Shown here: positions 35,048 through 43,571 of the stretch, piece after piece
Position numbering within the stretch: position 1 is the first letter of the stretch
Layout: each line of letters begins with the position of its first letter
Assembly (NCBI GenBank): GCA_903872075.1
Contig: CAIQJF010000050.1
Coordinates: 1 to 60,703 of the forward strand
DNA length: 60,703 nt
Reading direction: 5' to 3'
Origin: an uncultured Caulobacteraceae bacterium
GTDB lineage: Bacteria; Pseudomonadota; Alphaproteobacteria; Caulobacterales; Caulobacteraceae
Program-made: the position numbers and the translations under genes
Notes under the pieces: generated by a model
Told to the model about the DNA's origin: nothing
What the model saw: only the letters and a program-made list of their open reading frames with translations
The model's database searches: none

Positions 35048-36478
35048 ATGAATGTTCCCATCCTCGCCCCCTCCATCCTCGACGCGTCCGGCGTGGACAT
35101 CGGACAGGCCGAACGGCTCCTGGGAGAGGCGCTGCACGGGGCTGACGACGGTGAAATCTTTCTGGAACGATCGGAGAGCGAGGCCTTCGTCTTCGACGAC
35201 GGGCGGCTGAAATCGGCCTCCTACGACGCCACCGAGGGCTTCGGACTGCGTGTCGTCGCGGGCGAAACGGCGGGCTACGCCCACGCCAGCGAAATCTCGG
35301 TGGCGGCGATTGGCCGCGCCGCGTCGTCGGCCGCCCTGGCCAAGCGCGGCTATTCCGGCGTCGCGGCGGAGGGGCCGCGGGACACCAATACGCGGCTCTA
35401 TGGCGAAGATGATCCCCTCGCGTCGCCCGGTTTCGCCGACAAGGTGGCGCTGCTCGAAGAGATCAACGCCTATGCCCGCGACCGCGACCCGCGCGTCGCC
35501 CAGGTCATGGCCTCCCTCGCCGGCGAGAGACGCGTCGTCGAAATTCTGCGCGGCGACGGCCGACTGATCCGTGACGTCCGTCCACTGGCGAGACTCAATG
35601 TCTCGGTGACGGTGGAGAAGGACGGCCGCCGGGAAAACGGCACGTCCGGCGCCGGCGGGCGGGCGGGCTTTGAGGCCTGGATCACCCCGGAGCGTTGGAA
35701 GGAACAGGTGGAGGAAGCCCTGCGTCAGGCCCTCGTAAACCTCGAGGCTGTGGATTGCCCGGCCGGAGAGATGGACGTGGTGCTGGGTCCCGGCTGGAAC
35801 GGCGTGCTGCTGCACGAAGCGGTGGGCCACGGCCTGGAAGGCGATTTCAACCGCAAAGGCACCTCAGCGTTCTCCGGGCGGATCGGCGAACAGGTGGCGG
35901 CCAAAGGCGTGACAGTGTTCGATGACGGCGCTCTGGCCGGACGGCGGGGTTCGCTCACGGTGGACGACGAGGGCACGCCGACCTCGCGGACCGTCCTCAT
36001 CGAGGACGGGATTCTCGTGGGCTATATGCACGATCGCCAGAGCGCCCGTCTTATGGGACTGGCGGCGACCGGGAACGGCCGGCGGCAATCCTACGCCTAT
36101 CCGCCCATGCCCCGCATGACCAACACCGGCATGCTCAACGGGTCGTCGAATCGCGCCGAAATGATCGCCTCCACCAAGCGCGGGCTCTATTGCGCCAATT
36201 TCGGCGGCGGCCAGGTGGACATCACCAACGGCAAGTTCGTCTTCCAGTGCACCGAGGCCTATCTGATCGAGGATGGCAGGGTCACCACGCCCGTGAAGGG
36301 CGCCACCCTGATCGGCGACGGTCCGTCGGCCCTGACCCGGGTGACCATGATCGGCGACGACTTCGCCTTCGACCCCGGCATCGGCGTGTGCGGCAAGGGC
36401 GGCCAGGGCGTGCCGGTCGGGGTCGGGCAACCGTCCCTGAAAATCACCGGGCTGACCGTTGGCGGGACCGGCGTCTAG
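35048..36478 (+). CDS. tldD: Metalloprotease TldD
   Basis: A 476-residue peptidase of family U62. The zinc motif HEAVGHGLEGD is at residues 256-266, preceded by VVLGPGWNGVLLHEAVGH. The C-terminal GKGGQGVPVGVGQPSLKITG motif is characteristic of TldD rather than PmbA/TldE. With TldE, which is not in this window, it degrades unfolded peptides and processes peptide antibiotics such as microcin B17 or CcdA-like antitoxins. ATG 35048 gives the normal length. The EamA transporter gene follows closely on the same strand. Confidence 0.95.
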   Translation: MNVPILAPSILDASGVDIGQAERLLGEALHGADDGEIFLERSESEAFVFDDGRLKSASYDATEGFGLRVVAGETAGYAHASEISVAAIGRAASSAALAKRGYSGVAAEGPRDTNTRLYGEDDPLASPGFADKVALLEEINAYARDRDPRVAQVMASLAGERRVVEILRGDGRLIRDVRPLARLNVSVTVEKDGRRENGTSGAGGRAGFEAWITPERWKEQVEEALRQALVNLEAVDCPAGEMDVVLGPGWNGVLLHEAVGHGLEGDFNRKGTSAFSGRIGEQVAAKGVTVFDDGALAGRRGSLTVDDEGTPTSRTVLIEDGILVGYMHDRQSARLMGLAATGNGRRQSYAYPPMPRMTNTGMLNGSSNRAEMIASTKRGLYCANFGGGQVDITNGKFVFQCTEAYLIEDGRVTTPVKGATLIGDGPSALTRVTMIGDDFAFDPGIGVCGKGGQGVPVGVGQPSLKITGLTVGGTGV

Positions 36479-36517
36479 CGCGCCGGATCCCTGCCCTCAC
36501 CGCCCGGAGGGCGTCCC

Positions 36518-37387
36518 CTGGCCGAGCCGATAGTCCCCGAGCGGCCCGCCGCCCAGACCTGGATCGGGCCGATCCTCCTGTTGCTGATCGCCATGGCGTC
36601 GATGCAACTCGGCGCCGCCTACGCCAAGGGGCTGTTCCCGCGACTCGGCCCGGCAGGGACCACGACGTTGAGGCTGACCTTCTCCGCCTTGATTCTGGCG
36701 GCGGTCCGGCGACCCTGGCGAGGCTTTCGGCTCGACCGGAATGTGCTGCCACTGCTGGCCTACGGCATCGCTCTGGGAGCCATGAACAGCCTGTTCTACA
36801 TGGCCCTCAGGACGGTCCCGCTGGGGATCGCCATCGCCCTGGAGTTCATCGGCCCACTGGCGGTGGCGACCTTGGCCTCCCGGCGCTGGCGCGATGGGGT
36901 TTGGATTCTGCTGGCCGTCGCCGGGCTGGCGATGCTCCTGCCCCTTCGCCGCGACACGACCGGCATCGACCCGACGGGCGCCCTTCTGGCGCTGGGCTCC
37001 GGAGCGTGCTGGGCGCTCTACATCGTCTTCGGCCGCCGGGTCGGTCAGGCCTTCGGCGCCATGGGAACAGGCCTCGGCATGATCATCGCGGCGATCGTCT
37101 TCGCGCCGATCGGATTCCTACAGGCAGGGCCCGCGGTCTTCGCCCCCGCCGTCCTGCCGGCGGGCGTCCTGCTGGCGCTGCTGTCCAGCGCCGTGCCCTA
37201 TTCCCTCGAGATGGTGGCCCTGACCCGCGTCCCGGTGCGGGTGTTCGGCACACTGATGAGCCTTGAGCCCGCCGTCGGGGCCGTGGCCGGTTTCGCCGTG
37301 CTGCATGAAGCGCCCACGGCGCTGCAGTGGGCGGGCATCGCCGCGGTGATGCTGGCCTCGGTCGGAACCACGCTTACGGCGAATTAA
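36518..37387 (+). CDS. EamA family transporter (RhtA-like), probable CTG start
   Basis: A ten-helix drug/metabolite transporter with two EamA repeats; RhtA homologues export threonine, homoserine or related amino acids. Recognisable are TTTLRLTFSALILAAVRRPW, VPLGIAIALEFIGPL, SGACWALYIVFGRRVG and the final LHEAPTALQWAGIAAVMLAS. The frame has no ATG, GTG or TTG before TTG 36581, and that TTG would cut the first helix in half. CTG 36518 is six bases after a perfect GGAGGG (36506-36511) and gives an intact first helix, for 289 residues, the family norm. I therefore call a CTG start. Confidence 0.85.
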   Translation: MAEPIVPERPAAQTWIGPILLLLIAMASMQLGAAYAKGLFPRLGPAGTTTLRLTFSALILAAVRRPWRGFRLDRNVLPLLAYGIALGAMNSLFYMALRTVPLGIAIALEFIGPLAVATLASRRWRDGVWILLAVAGLAMLLPLRRDTTGIDPTGALLALGSGACWALYIVFGRRVGQAFGAMGTGLGMIIAAIVFAPIGFLQAGPAVFAPAVLPAGVLLALLSSAVPYSLEMVALTRVPVRVFGTLMSLEPAVGAVAGFAVLHEAPTALQWAGIAAVMLASVGTTLTAN

Positions 37388-37442
37388 CTGGCGCAGCCGC
37401 ACCCGGGCTGCGACGAGAACCTTTCGCAAGCGGGGGCGGAGC

Positions 37443-39437
37443 GTGAGCCTGGGCGTTATCATGGCCGCGACCGTGGCGGCCGTCGCGCCGTCGGCGGCGA
37501 TCACCCCCTACCCGGTGGCCTTCTTCGCCGCGCGCCAACCCTCCACGGCCCTGGACATGGTGCGCCTGCTGCCCGGTTTTACGCTGGACGCCGGCGATCA
37601 GGTGCGCGGCTTCGCCGGATCGGCTGGCAATGTGTTGATCGACGGGGGCCGGCCTGCCTCCAAAGACGACCCGCTCGATGAAATTCTCAAGCGCATACCC
37701 GCCAGCTCGGTGGACCACATCGATGTCATCCGCGGCGGGGCGCCGGGGATCGACATGCAGGGCAAGACCATTCTGGCCAATATCGTCCGCAAGCCCGCGA
37801 CCGGTACGAAAATCGTCATCGGCGCTTCGGGCACGCTGCTCCAGGATGGACGCGTCGGGTTCGGATCCCGACTGGAAGGATCCAGGACCTTCGGGCGGAC
37901 CACCCTGGAGGGCTCCCTCATGGCGGGCCGCGGGTTCGACGACGGGGCCGGCGACGGGGTCCGCACCCAGCCGACCGCCAGCGGCGTCAACCGGGGCGTC
38001 TACCGCGAGACGTCAGGCGGCACAGGGGTCAACTGGAAGGCCATGGCCGCGCTGGAGACGCCGGCGTTCGGCGGGAAGTTGCGGGTCAACGGATCGGTCT
38101 TTCTCAATCCCTACCACTATCGGCAGGTCGATGCGCCCACGTCCGCCGGAACGCCGCAGGTCGAGGACGACCACGACCGTCAACGGACGGCTGAATTCGG
38201 CCTGCGCTATGATCACACGCTCGGCCCCGCCGCCAGGCTGGAGACCTTCCTGCTGCAACAGGTCGGTGAAAACCGCTATGCGGCCAACTATGCGGCGCCG
38301 GGCGATATGGAACGGTTCGTGCTCATCAAGGACACCGCCGAGAGCATCGCCCGCACGACGGTCAATCTCCAGGCCGCCCCGGGCCTCGCCCTCGAGACCG
38401 GCGGGGAAGCCGACTTCAACTGGCTGCATGATCACACAGACTACACGGTCAACGGGACCCCGACGGCAGTCCCGGCGGCGAACGTGCGGATTACCGAGGT
38501 CCGGGTCGAAGGGTTCGCCAGCGGCACCTGGAAGCCCGCCAAGGTCCTGACGATCGAGGCGGGCGCGCGGGTCGAGATCTCGCGAATCGCCTCCTCCGGC
38601 GACGTGACGAGCGGCCGCGCGTTCATGTTCCTCAAACCCCGCCTGGTCGCCACATGGTCGCCGACGGACGTCGATCAGGTCCGGTTGAGACTCGAACGGG
38701 AGGTCGGACAGCTCAACTTCGACGACTTCGCCGCCGGCGCGGCCTCGCTGACGAACGGGGCCGTGCACGCAGGCAATCCGCGCCTCACGCCGCAGCAGAA
38801 CTGGATGTTCGAGGCGGCCTATGACCGGAAATTTCCGGGCGGCGCCCAAGCCACCCTTACCCTTCGACATGCGGAGCTCAGCGACGTGATCGACCGCGCG
38901 CCGATCTACGATCCCGGCGGAACCTATGACGCGCCCGGCAACATCGGACCGGGGACACGGGACGAGGCGTCGTTGAACCTTACGATTCCCACCGACCGGC
39001 TGGGGCTGCGGAACGGCTCGCTGACGGCCCGTGGAACGACACGCCGCTCAAGCGTGACCGATCCCACAACAGGCCTGCCGCGGCCGATCTCAGGACTGCA
39101 CAGCACCGACGCCCAGATCCACTTCACCCACGGCCTGCCCCGCTGGAAGGCCACATGGGGCTTCGACTATTTCGACCAATGGCGGGAGACCTACTACCGC
39201 TACAACGAGGTCGACACCGACAGGCTCAAGTCCTTCGCGGTGCTGTTTGCCGAGTACAAGCCCCGCCCTGATCTCTCGTTCCGTTTCGAGTTCAACAATG
39301 TGGGCGCGCGCGCCTTCCGGCACGTGCGGCAGATCTATCCCGGGCCGCGCAACGCCTACCCGCTCGACTACACCGATATCCGGGACCTGCGGGGCGACCG
39401 GAGCTTCTATATCCGGATCCGGAAAACCTTCGGCTGA
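37443..39437 (+). CDS. TonB-dependent receptor
   Basis: A 664-residue outer-membrane protein. An N-terminal plug domain is visible: STALDMVRLLPGFTLDAGDQ, then GSAGNVLIDGGRPASKDDPL, ILKRIPASSVDHIDVIRGGA. A beta-barrel follows with alternating aromatic strands, ending in SFYIRIRKTFG. The start is GTG 37443; the resulting leader MSLGVIMAATVAAVAPSAA lacks the usual positive n-region, although upstream codons in the same frame encode Arg/Lys-rich sequence with no start codon. The ligand is unknown, and no TonB, siderophore or sugar genes are adjacent. It may be co-transcribed with the EamA gene, 55 bases upstream. Confidence 0.88.
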   Translation: MSLGVIMAATVAAVAPSAAITPYPVAFFAARQPSTALDMVRLLPGFTLDAGDQVRGFAGSAGNVLIDGGRPASKDDPLDEILKRIPASSVDHIDVIRGGAPGIDMQGKTILANIVRKPATGTKIVIGASGTLLQDGRVGFGSRLEGSRTFGRTTLEGSLMAGRGFDDGAGDGVRTQPTASGVNRGVYRETSGGTGVNWKAMAALETPAFGGKLRVNGSVFLNPYHYRQVDAPTSAGTPQVEDDHDRQRTAEFGLRYDHTLGPAARLETFLLQQVGENRYAANYAAPGDMERFVLIKDTAESIARTTVNLQAAPGLALETGGEADFNWLHDHTDYTVNGTPTAVPAANVRITEVRVEGFASGTWKPAKVLTIEAGARVEISRIASSGDVTSGRAFMFLKPRLVATWSPTDVDQVRLRLEREVGQLNFDDFAAGAASLTNGAVHAGNPRLTPQQNWMFEAAYDRKFPGGAQATLTLRHAELSDVIDRAPIYDPGGTYDAPGNIGPGTRDEASLNLTIPTDRLGLRNGSLTARGTTRRSSVTDPTTGLPRPISGLHSTDAQIHFTHGLPRWKATWGFDYFDQWRETYYRYNEVDTDRLKSFAVLFAEYKPRPDLSFRFEFNNVGARAFRHVRQIYPGPRNAYPLDYTDIRDLRGDRSFYIRIRKTFG

Positions 39438-39447
39438 CCCGCCGCGG

Positions 39448-39467
39448 GGCTGGCGGGACCGCCAGCC
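39448..39467. terminator. Bidirectional hairpin in the TonB-receptor/POT gap
   Basis: GGCTGGCG (39448-39455) pairs with CGCCAGCC (39460-39467) around GGAC; it fills most of the 33-base gap between two convergent stop codons. There is no T-run in either direction. A shared terminator or RNA end-stabiliser is the likely role. Confidence 0.55.
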
Positions 39468-39470
39468 GCC

Positions 39471-41357
39471 TCAGCTGCCGGACACTGCGGCCGGATCCTT
39501 CACCGCATGAGCCCATCGCCGGATAAACGGCGCCAGCGCCAGGAAGGCGCAGCCGAAGCCCACCGCGACCCAGCCGATCGTCCCGAACACGCCGAGGGAG
39601 GTCTTCAGGGCGAGGGCCGGGTCGAGAACCTGGCCGCCGGCGGTCGCGGTGGCCGCGAGGCCAGCGATCAGGGCGCTGATGAATTCCGCCGCCGAGGTTC
39701 CCAGGAACCAGACCGCCATGACCGTGGAAACGAGCACCGCGGGTGCGAGTTTGGTGATTTCCGACAGGCCCACGGGACTGAGGCAGAGCTCGCCGGTCGT
39801 CTGCAGCAGGTAGACCGCGCCCAGCAGCATCAAGGGCAGCCGGTAGTGCGCGTCGGCCAGGCCCTGGCTCCAGACGATAATCAGGAAGCTGAGGCCGACC
39901 TGCGCGAGACCCAGGCCGAACTTGGTCACGGGATCCGGATTGCGTCCCTTCTGGCCCATGACGGTCCAGAGGGCGGCGAACAACGGCGCGAAGATCAGAA
40001 TGAAGCCGGCGTTGAACGACTGCGCCTGAGCGGCGCTGAAGCCCATGTCGATCCACCATACGCCCGGCGGAGTCGCGGCGGCCATGACCATGGCCTTATC
40101 GCCCATGAACACCTGATGCCCCAGGAGATTGAAGACGATCGGCGTGTTCACCAGGGCGAGATTGGTGTTGCGTTCAGCGAACAGATTCAGAGAGGTTGCG
40201 GCCTGCTCGAACAGGGTGAAGAACACCACCGACCCGGCCATGAGCACGAAGGCGAGGAACAGCCGTTCGCGCTCCACCTTGTCGCATTTGGTCACCATGT
40301 GGTGGCCAACGTAGAGCAGCGCCGCGCCAGACCCGACGCCCAGGGTGATCCCGACCATGCCGTTGTGCTGCACCAGCATCCACACGGCGGCGAGAACAGG
40401 AATGGCGGCCAGATAGATCAGCCACTCGCGCGTGATCGGCCCGAAGACGGGAGCCGCAAGGCGGACGGGGTCCGGCGGCTCACCCTTCCCCTGAAGCATC
40501 GGCTTGCCCAGGGTGAAGGTGGCGTACCCGGCCAGCATGCCAAGGCCGGCGAGACCGAATCCGTAACTCCAGCCGAAATTCTGGCCGAGGTAGCCACAGA
40601 GGATCGCGGCCCAGAAGGCCCCGAGATTCACGCCGTAGTAGTAGAGGGTGAAGCCAGGGTCCCGTCGCGGGTCGCCCTGCCCGTACAGCTGGCCCACGAT
40701 GGTGGAAATGTTCGATTTCAGGAAGCCGACGCCCACGATGATGAGCGCGAGCGCGAGATACAGCACGTCCTCGAAGATCGGCGCGGCGCTGTGCTTCTCA
40801 AGCGTGAACGACCCCTTCGGCAGGACCGCCGGAAGCGGCGCGCCGGCAGCCAGGCCCTTGATCTGGAAATCTCCCGCCGGAGTCTGGGCGAAGCCGTACT
40901 GACGGCCGGCAACGCCGATCGTTACAGCCCGCGAATCGCCGCGTCCGGCGATGTTGAAGGCATAGTGCGCCCCGCCGTAGGTCAGACTCTGCTGGGCGGG
41001 CGGTCCCTCGACAGCCATGGTCAGATGACCGGCCACCAGCAGAAGGGCCCCGAACGCGACCGCCTTGCGTGCACCGAGATAGCGGTCGGCCATGACACCG
41101 CCCACCAGAGGCAGCAGATAGACCAGGGTGGCGTAGGAGCCGTATTGGGCGGCGGCGACCTTGTCCTCGAACAGGAAGTGCTGGGTCAGGTAGAACACCA
41201 GCAGGCCGCGCATGCCGTAGTAGGAAAAGCGCTCCCACATTTCGGTGAAGAACAGGATGAACAGGCCCCGGGGATGTGTCTTGAGAAGCTGGAGCGCCAC
41301 CGGCGCGCCCGTCGCGATCGTGATGAAAATCCCAACCAGGACGACGATGCTGTTCAT
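39471..41357 (-). CDS. POT family proton-dependent peptide transporter
   Basis: A 628-residue inner-membrane symporter for di- and tripeptides. The POT/PTR signature is FTEMWERFSYYGMRGLLVFY near residue 40, with YLLPLVGGVMADRYLGARK and FFTLFEQAATSLNLFAERN further on. The C-terminal helices include GELCLSPVGLSEITKLAP. It is longer than the usual ~500 residues because of a ~85-residue hydrophilic insert between the third and fourth helices (about residues 117-200), which has beta-like, Gly-rich sequence. It is divergent from an acyl-CoA dehydrogenase gene across 162 bases. Confidence 0.94.
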   Translation of the reverse strand: MNSIVVLVGIFITIATGAPVALQLLKTHPRGLFILFFTEMWERFSYYGMRGLLVFYLTQHFLFEDKVAAAQYGSYATLVYLLPLVGGVMADRYLGARKAVAFGALLLVAGHLTMAVEGPPAQQSLTYGGAHYAFNIAGRGDSRAVTIGVAGRQYGFAQTPAGDFQIKGLAAGAPLPAVLPKGSFTLEKHSAAPIFEDVLYLALALIIVGVGFLKSNISTIVGQLYGQGDPRRDPGFTLYYYGVNLGAFWAAILCGYLGQNFGWSYGFGLAGLGMLAGYATFTLGKPMLQGKGEPPDPVRLAAPVFGPITREWLIYLAAIPVLAAVWMLVQHNGMVGITLGVGSGAALLYVGHHMVTKCDKVERERLFLAFVLMAGSVVFFTLFEQAATSLNLFAERNTNLALVNTPIVFNLLGHQVFMGDKAMVMAAATPPGVWWIDMGFSAAQAQSFNAGFILIFAPLFAALWTVMGQKGRNPDPVTKFGLGLAQVGLSFLIIVWSQGLADAHYRLPLMLLGAVYLLQTTGELCLSPVGLSEITKLAPAVLVSTVMAVWFLGTSAAEFISALIAGLAATATAGGQVLDPALALKTSLGVFGTIGWVAVGFGCAFLALAPFIRRWAHAVKDPAAVSGS

Positions 41358-41519
41358 ATGACCCCCGGGGCGGCTTTCGCTTGGGCGACAATCACCCTCG
41401 CCGCGCGTTGAATTGCAAGCCCTTCCCGGATCGACGGCGCTGGCGAGGCGCCCCCTTTCACCGGTTGACCCCCAGGGCTAGGCTGCCGGTCAAACGAAGC
41501 ACAGGGTGAGGAGCGCGTC

Positions 41520-42731
41520 ATGACTGACGTCGGCGGCAACGAACTGGACGGTTTCCGGGCCGAAGCGCGAGCCTGGCTCGAGGCCAACTTCCCGGCGTCG
41601 CTGAAGGACAATCCCGCCGCCCAGCTCGCGGCGGCCATGGGCGGAACGCCGAACGCCGACGCGGCCCTGTGGGGCAGGCGCATCGGCGAGAAAGGCTGGG
41701 GCACACCGACCTGGCCGAAAGCCTACGGCGGCGGCGGGCTGTCCCGCGCGGAGGCGCGGGTCCTGGCCGAAGAGATGGCCGCCATCGGCGCCCGCAACCC
41801 CATCGGCGGCATGGGCGTGATGATGTTCGGCCCCACCCTGCTGGAAGTCGGCACGGAAGCGCAGAAACAACGCCACATCCCGCCGATCGTGCGCGGCGAG
41901 CTGCGCTGGTGCCAGGGCTATTCGGAGCCGGGGTCAGGGTCCGATCTCGCCTCTCTGCAGACCAAGTGCGAGGACAAGGGCGATCACTGGCTGATCAACG
42001 GCCAGAAGATCTGGACGTCCGGCGCCAATCTCGCCGACTGGTGCTTCTGCCTGGTGCGCACGGATCCCAGCCGCAAGCACGACGGCATCAGCTTCATGCT
42101 GATCGACATGCGCACGCCCGGCGTCGAGACGCGGCCGATCCTGCTGATCAACGGCGGCAGCCCGTTCTGCGAAACCTTTTTCACGGACGTGAAGGTCCCC
42201 AAGGAAAACCTGATGGGCCCGCTCAATGGCGGCTGGACCATCGCCAAGCGGCTGCTGCAGTTCGAGCGCGAGAACATCTCCGCCAGCCTGGGCGCCGGCG
42301 GCTCGCCCGCCATGGGCGCGACCGGACGCGTCGACGCCATTGCCCGAGACCGTCTGGGCCTGGGCGACGACGGCCGGCTCTCCGACGACGACGTGCGCCA
42401 CCGCCTGGCCCTGCACCTGACCGACGCCCGCGCGTTCCAGCTGACCACCCGCCGCGCCTCTCTGGAAGCCAGCGCAGCCCAAGGCCCCAGCGCCGCCACC
42501 TCGATCATGAAATACGCAGGCGCCAAAATCGCTCAGGACCGCACCGAACTGGCCGTGGAGGCCATGGGCGGCGATGGCCTGGGTTGGGATGGCGAACCCT
42601 TCTCCTCTCAGTATTTGGCGATCACCCGCGCCTGGCTGAGGTCGAAGGCGAACTCCATCGAAGGCGGCACCTCCGAGGTGAATCTCAACGTCGTGGCCAA
42701 ACGAGTCCTGGGTCTGCCCGATCCGCGCTGA
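41520..42731 (+). CDS. Acyl-CoA dehydrogenase
   Basis: A 403-residue FAD enzyme with the three standard domains. FAD and substrate features are RWCQGYSEPGSGSDLASLQ, ITNGQK-like WLINGQKIWTSGA, and the C-terminal SIEGGTSEVNLNVVAKRVLG, which ends at the expected length. The family oxidises acyl-CoA or branched/cyclic acyl-CoA and hands electrons to ETF (etfAB in this window). GAGGAGCG lies before the ATG. The substrate is not predictable. It stands alone between the POT transporter and the convergent CDP-diacylglycerol pyrophosphatase, 17 bases away. Confidence 0.93.
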   Translation: MTDVGGNELDGFRAEARAWLEANFPASLKDNPAAQLAAAMGGTPNADAALWGRRIGEKGWGTPTWPKAYGGGGLSRAEARVLAEEMAAIGARNPIGGMGVMMFGPTLLEVGTEAQKQRHIPPIVRGELRWCQGYSEPGSGSDLASLQTKCEDKGDHWLINGQKIWTSGANLADWCFCLVRTDPSRKHDGISFMLIDMRTPGVETRPILLINGGSPFCETFFTDVKVPKENLMGPLNGGWTIAKRLLQFERENISASLGAGGSPAMGATGRVDAIARDRLGLGDDGRLSDDDVRHRLALHLTDARAFQLTTRRASLEASAAQGPSAATSIMKYAGAKIAQDRTELAVEAMGGDGLGWDGEPFSSQYLAITRAWLRSKANSIEGGTSEVNLNVVAKRVLGLPDPR

Positions 42732-42748
42732 CCCGCCTGCGGCAGGGG

Positions 42749-43543
42749 TTAGGGTTCGTTCAGCACCGCACATCGGTGATCGAGGACAATCTCGGCGAAT
42801 CCACGCTCGCCCAGGCCTGGATTGACCCGGTTGCTGAGCAGGTAAAACCCCGGCGAGCCGTCCGGAAAGGTTGCGCCAATGACGGCCAGACCGTGCAGCG
42901 CCATGCGACTCCGCGCGCCGGGGAGGCCGCCCGACAGCAGAGTGAATGGGTTGCGATCTCCCAGGTCCGCGCCGTCCAAGCGTCTGACCCGGAAACGATG
43001 ACCGGCCACAGGCGTTCGCAGCACCGTCCAGGCATAGCCGATCTCGCCATCGTGGGCCCGCAGCGCCGCGCGGACGTCCGGGCGGACACAGTCGACATGG
43101 ATGTGAAGCTGGCGCTGGCTGCGGGAGAGGACTGAGTTGATCGCCAGGCCCACCTGATCGCGTGGAACCGGCCGGCCCACCCGCCCTTCGAAATAGCGGC
43201 GGGCCTGCCAGGCGAGGTTCCAGTAGTTCACCGCGTCCGGCGCGATGATCTCCGGACTTTCGATGCCGAGAATGCGCGCCGTGGGCACCAGGAGAACCTG
43301 GGCGCGATGTTCAAGATCCGGGACCACCGCGTAGCCGTCCTGGCGATTGACGGACAGGCAGGGGGCGGGCAGGCCTGTCAGCCTCATATCCCGAAGGCAG
43401 AGCCCGTGAACCACCCGCCAGAGAGCGTTGGGGTGGTCGGCCAGGACCGGTGAGGCGCTGGTCCAGCCGGCGAGGCAGACGACAAGCGCCAGGATCGTTT
43501 TCGGGACAGAGGGGAGCACCAGCGATGGGTAACGCGGCGCCAC
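42749..43543 (-). CDS. cdh: CDP-diacylglycerol pyrophosphatase
   Basis: About 264 residues. A signal peptide or N-terminal anchor (KTILALVVCLAGWTSASPVLA) is followed by the Cdh domain: HPNALWRVVHGLCL, GIESPEIIAPDAVNYWNLAW and the HIT-like catalytic motif RQLHIHVDCVRP. The enzyme hydrolyses CDP-diacylglycerol to phosphatidate and CMP at the outer face of the inner membrane. The start is uncertain: GTG 43543 gives a positively charged n-region, GTG 43519 is shorter, and a longer frame to 43612 overlaps gshA. It follows gshA on the minus strand. Confidence 0.82.
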   Translation of the reverse strand: MAPRYPSLVLPSVPKTILALVVCLAGWTSASPVLADHPNALWRVVHGLCLRDMRLTGLPAPCLSVNRQDGYAVVPDLEHRAQVLLVPTARILGIESPEIIAPDAVNYWNLAWQARRYFEGRVGRPVPRDQVGLAINSVLSRSQRQLHIHVDCVRPDVRAALRAHDGEIGYAWTVLRTPVAGHRFRVRRLDGADLGDRNPFTLLSGGLPGARSRMALHGLAVIGATFPDGSPGFYLLSNRVNPGLGERGFAEIVLDHRCAVLNEP

Positions 43544-43571
43544 GGCAATTCTTGGACCGCCGCGAGGCGGC

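Noticed and set aside
36581..37387. TTG 36581 as the EamA start
   Set aside because: It would remove half of the first membrane helix and has no ribosome-binding site. CTG 36518 has GGAGGG at ideal spacing.
41450..41490. TTGACCC followed by GCTAGGC upstream of the second acyl-CoA dehydrogenase as a promoter
   Set aside because: The spacer is only five bases, too short for the 10-14 expected.
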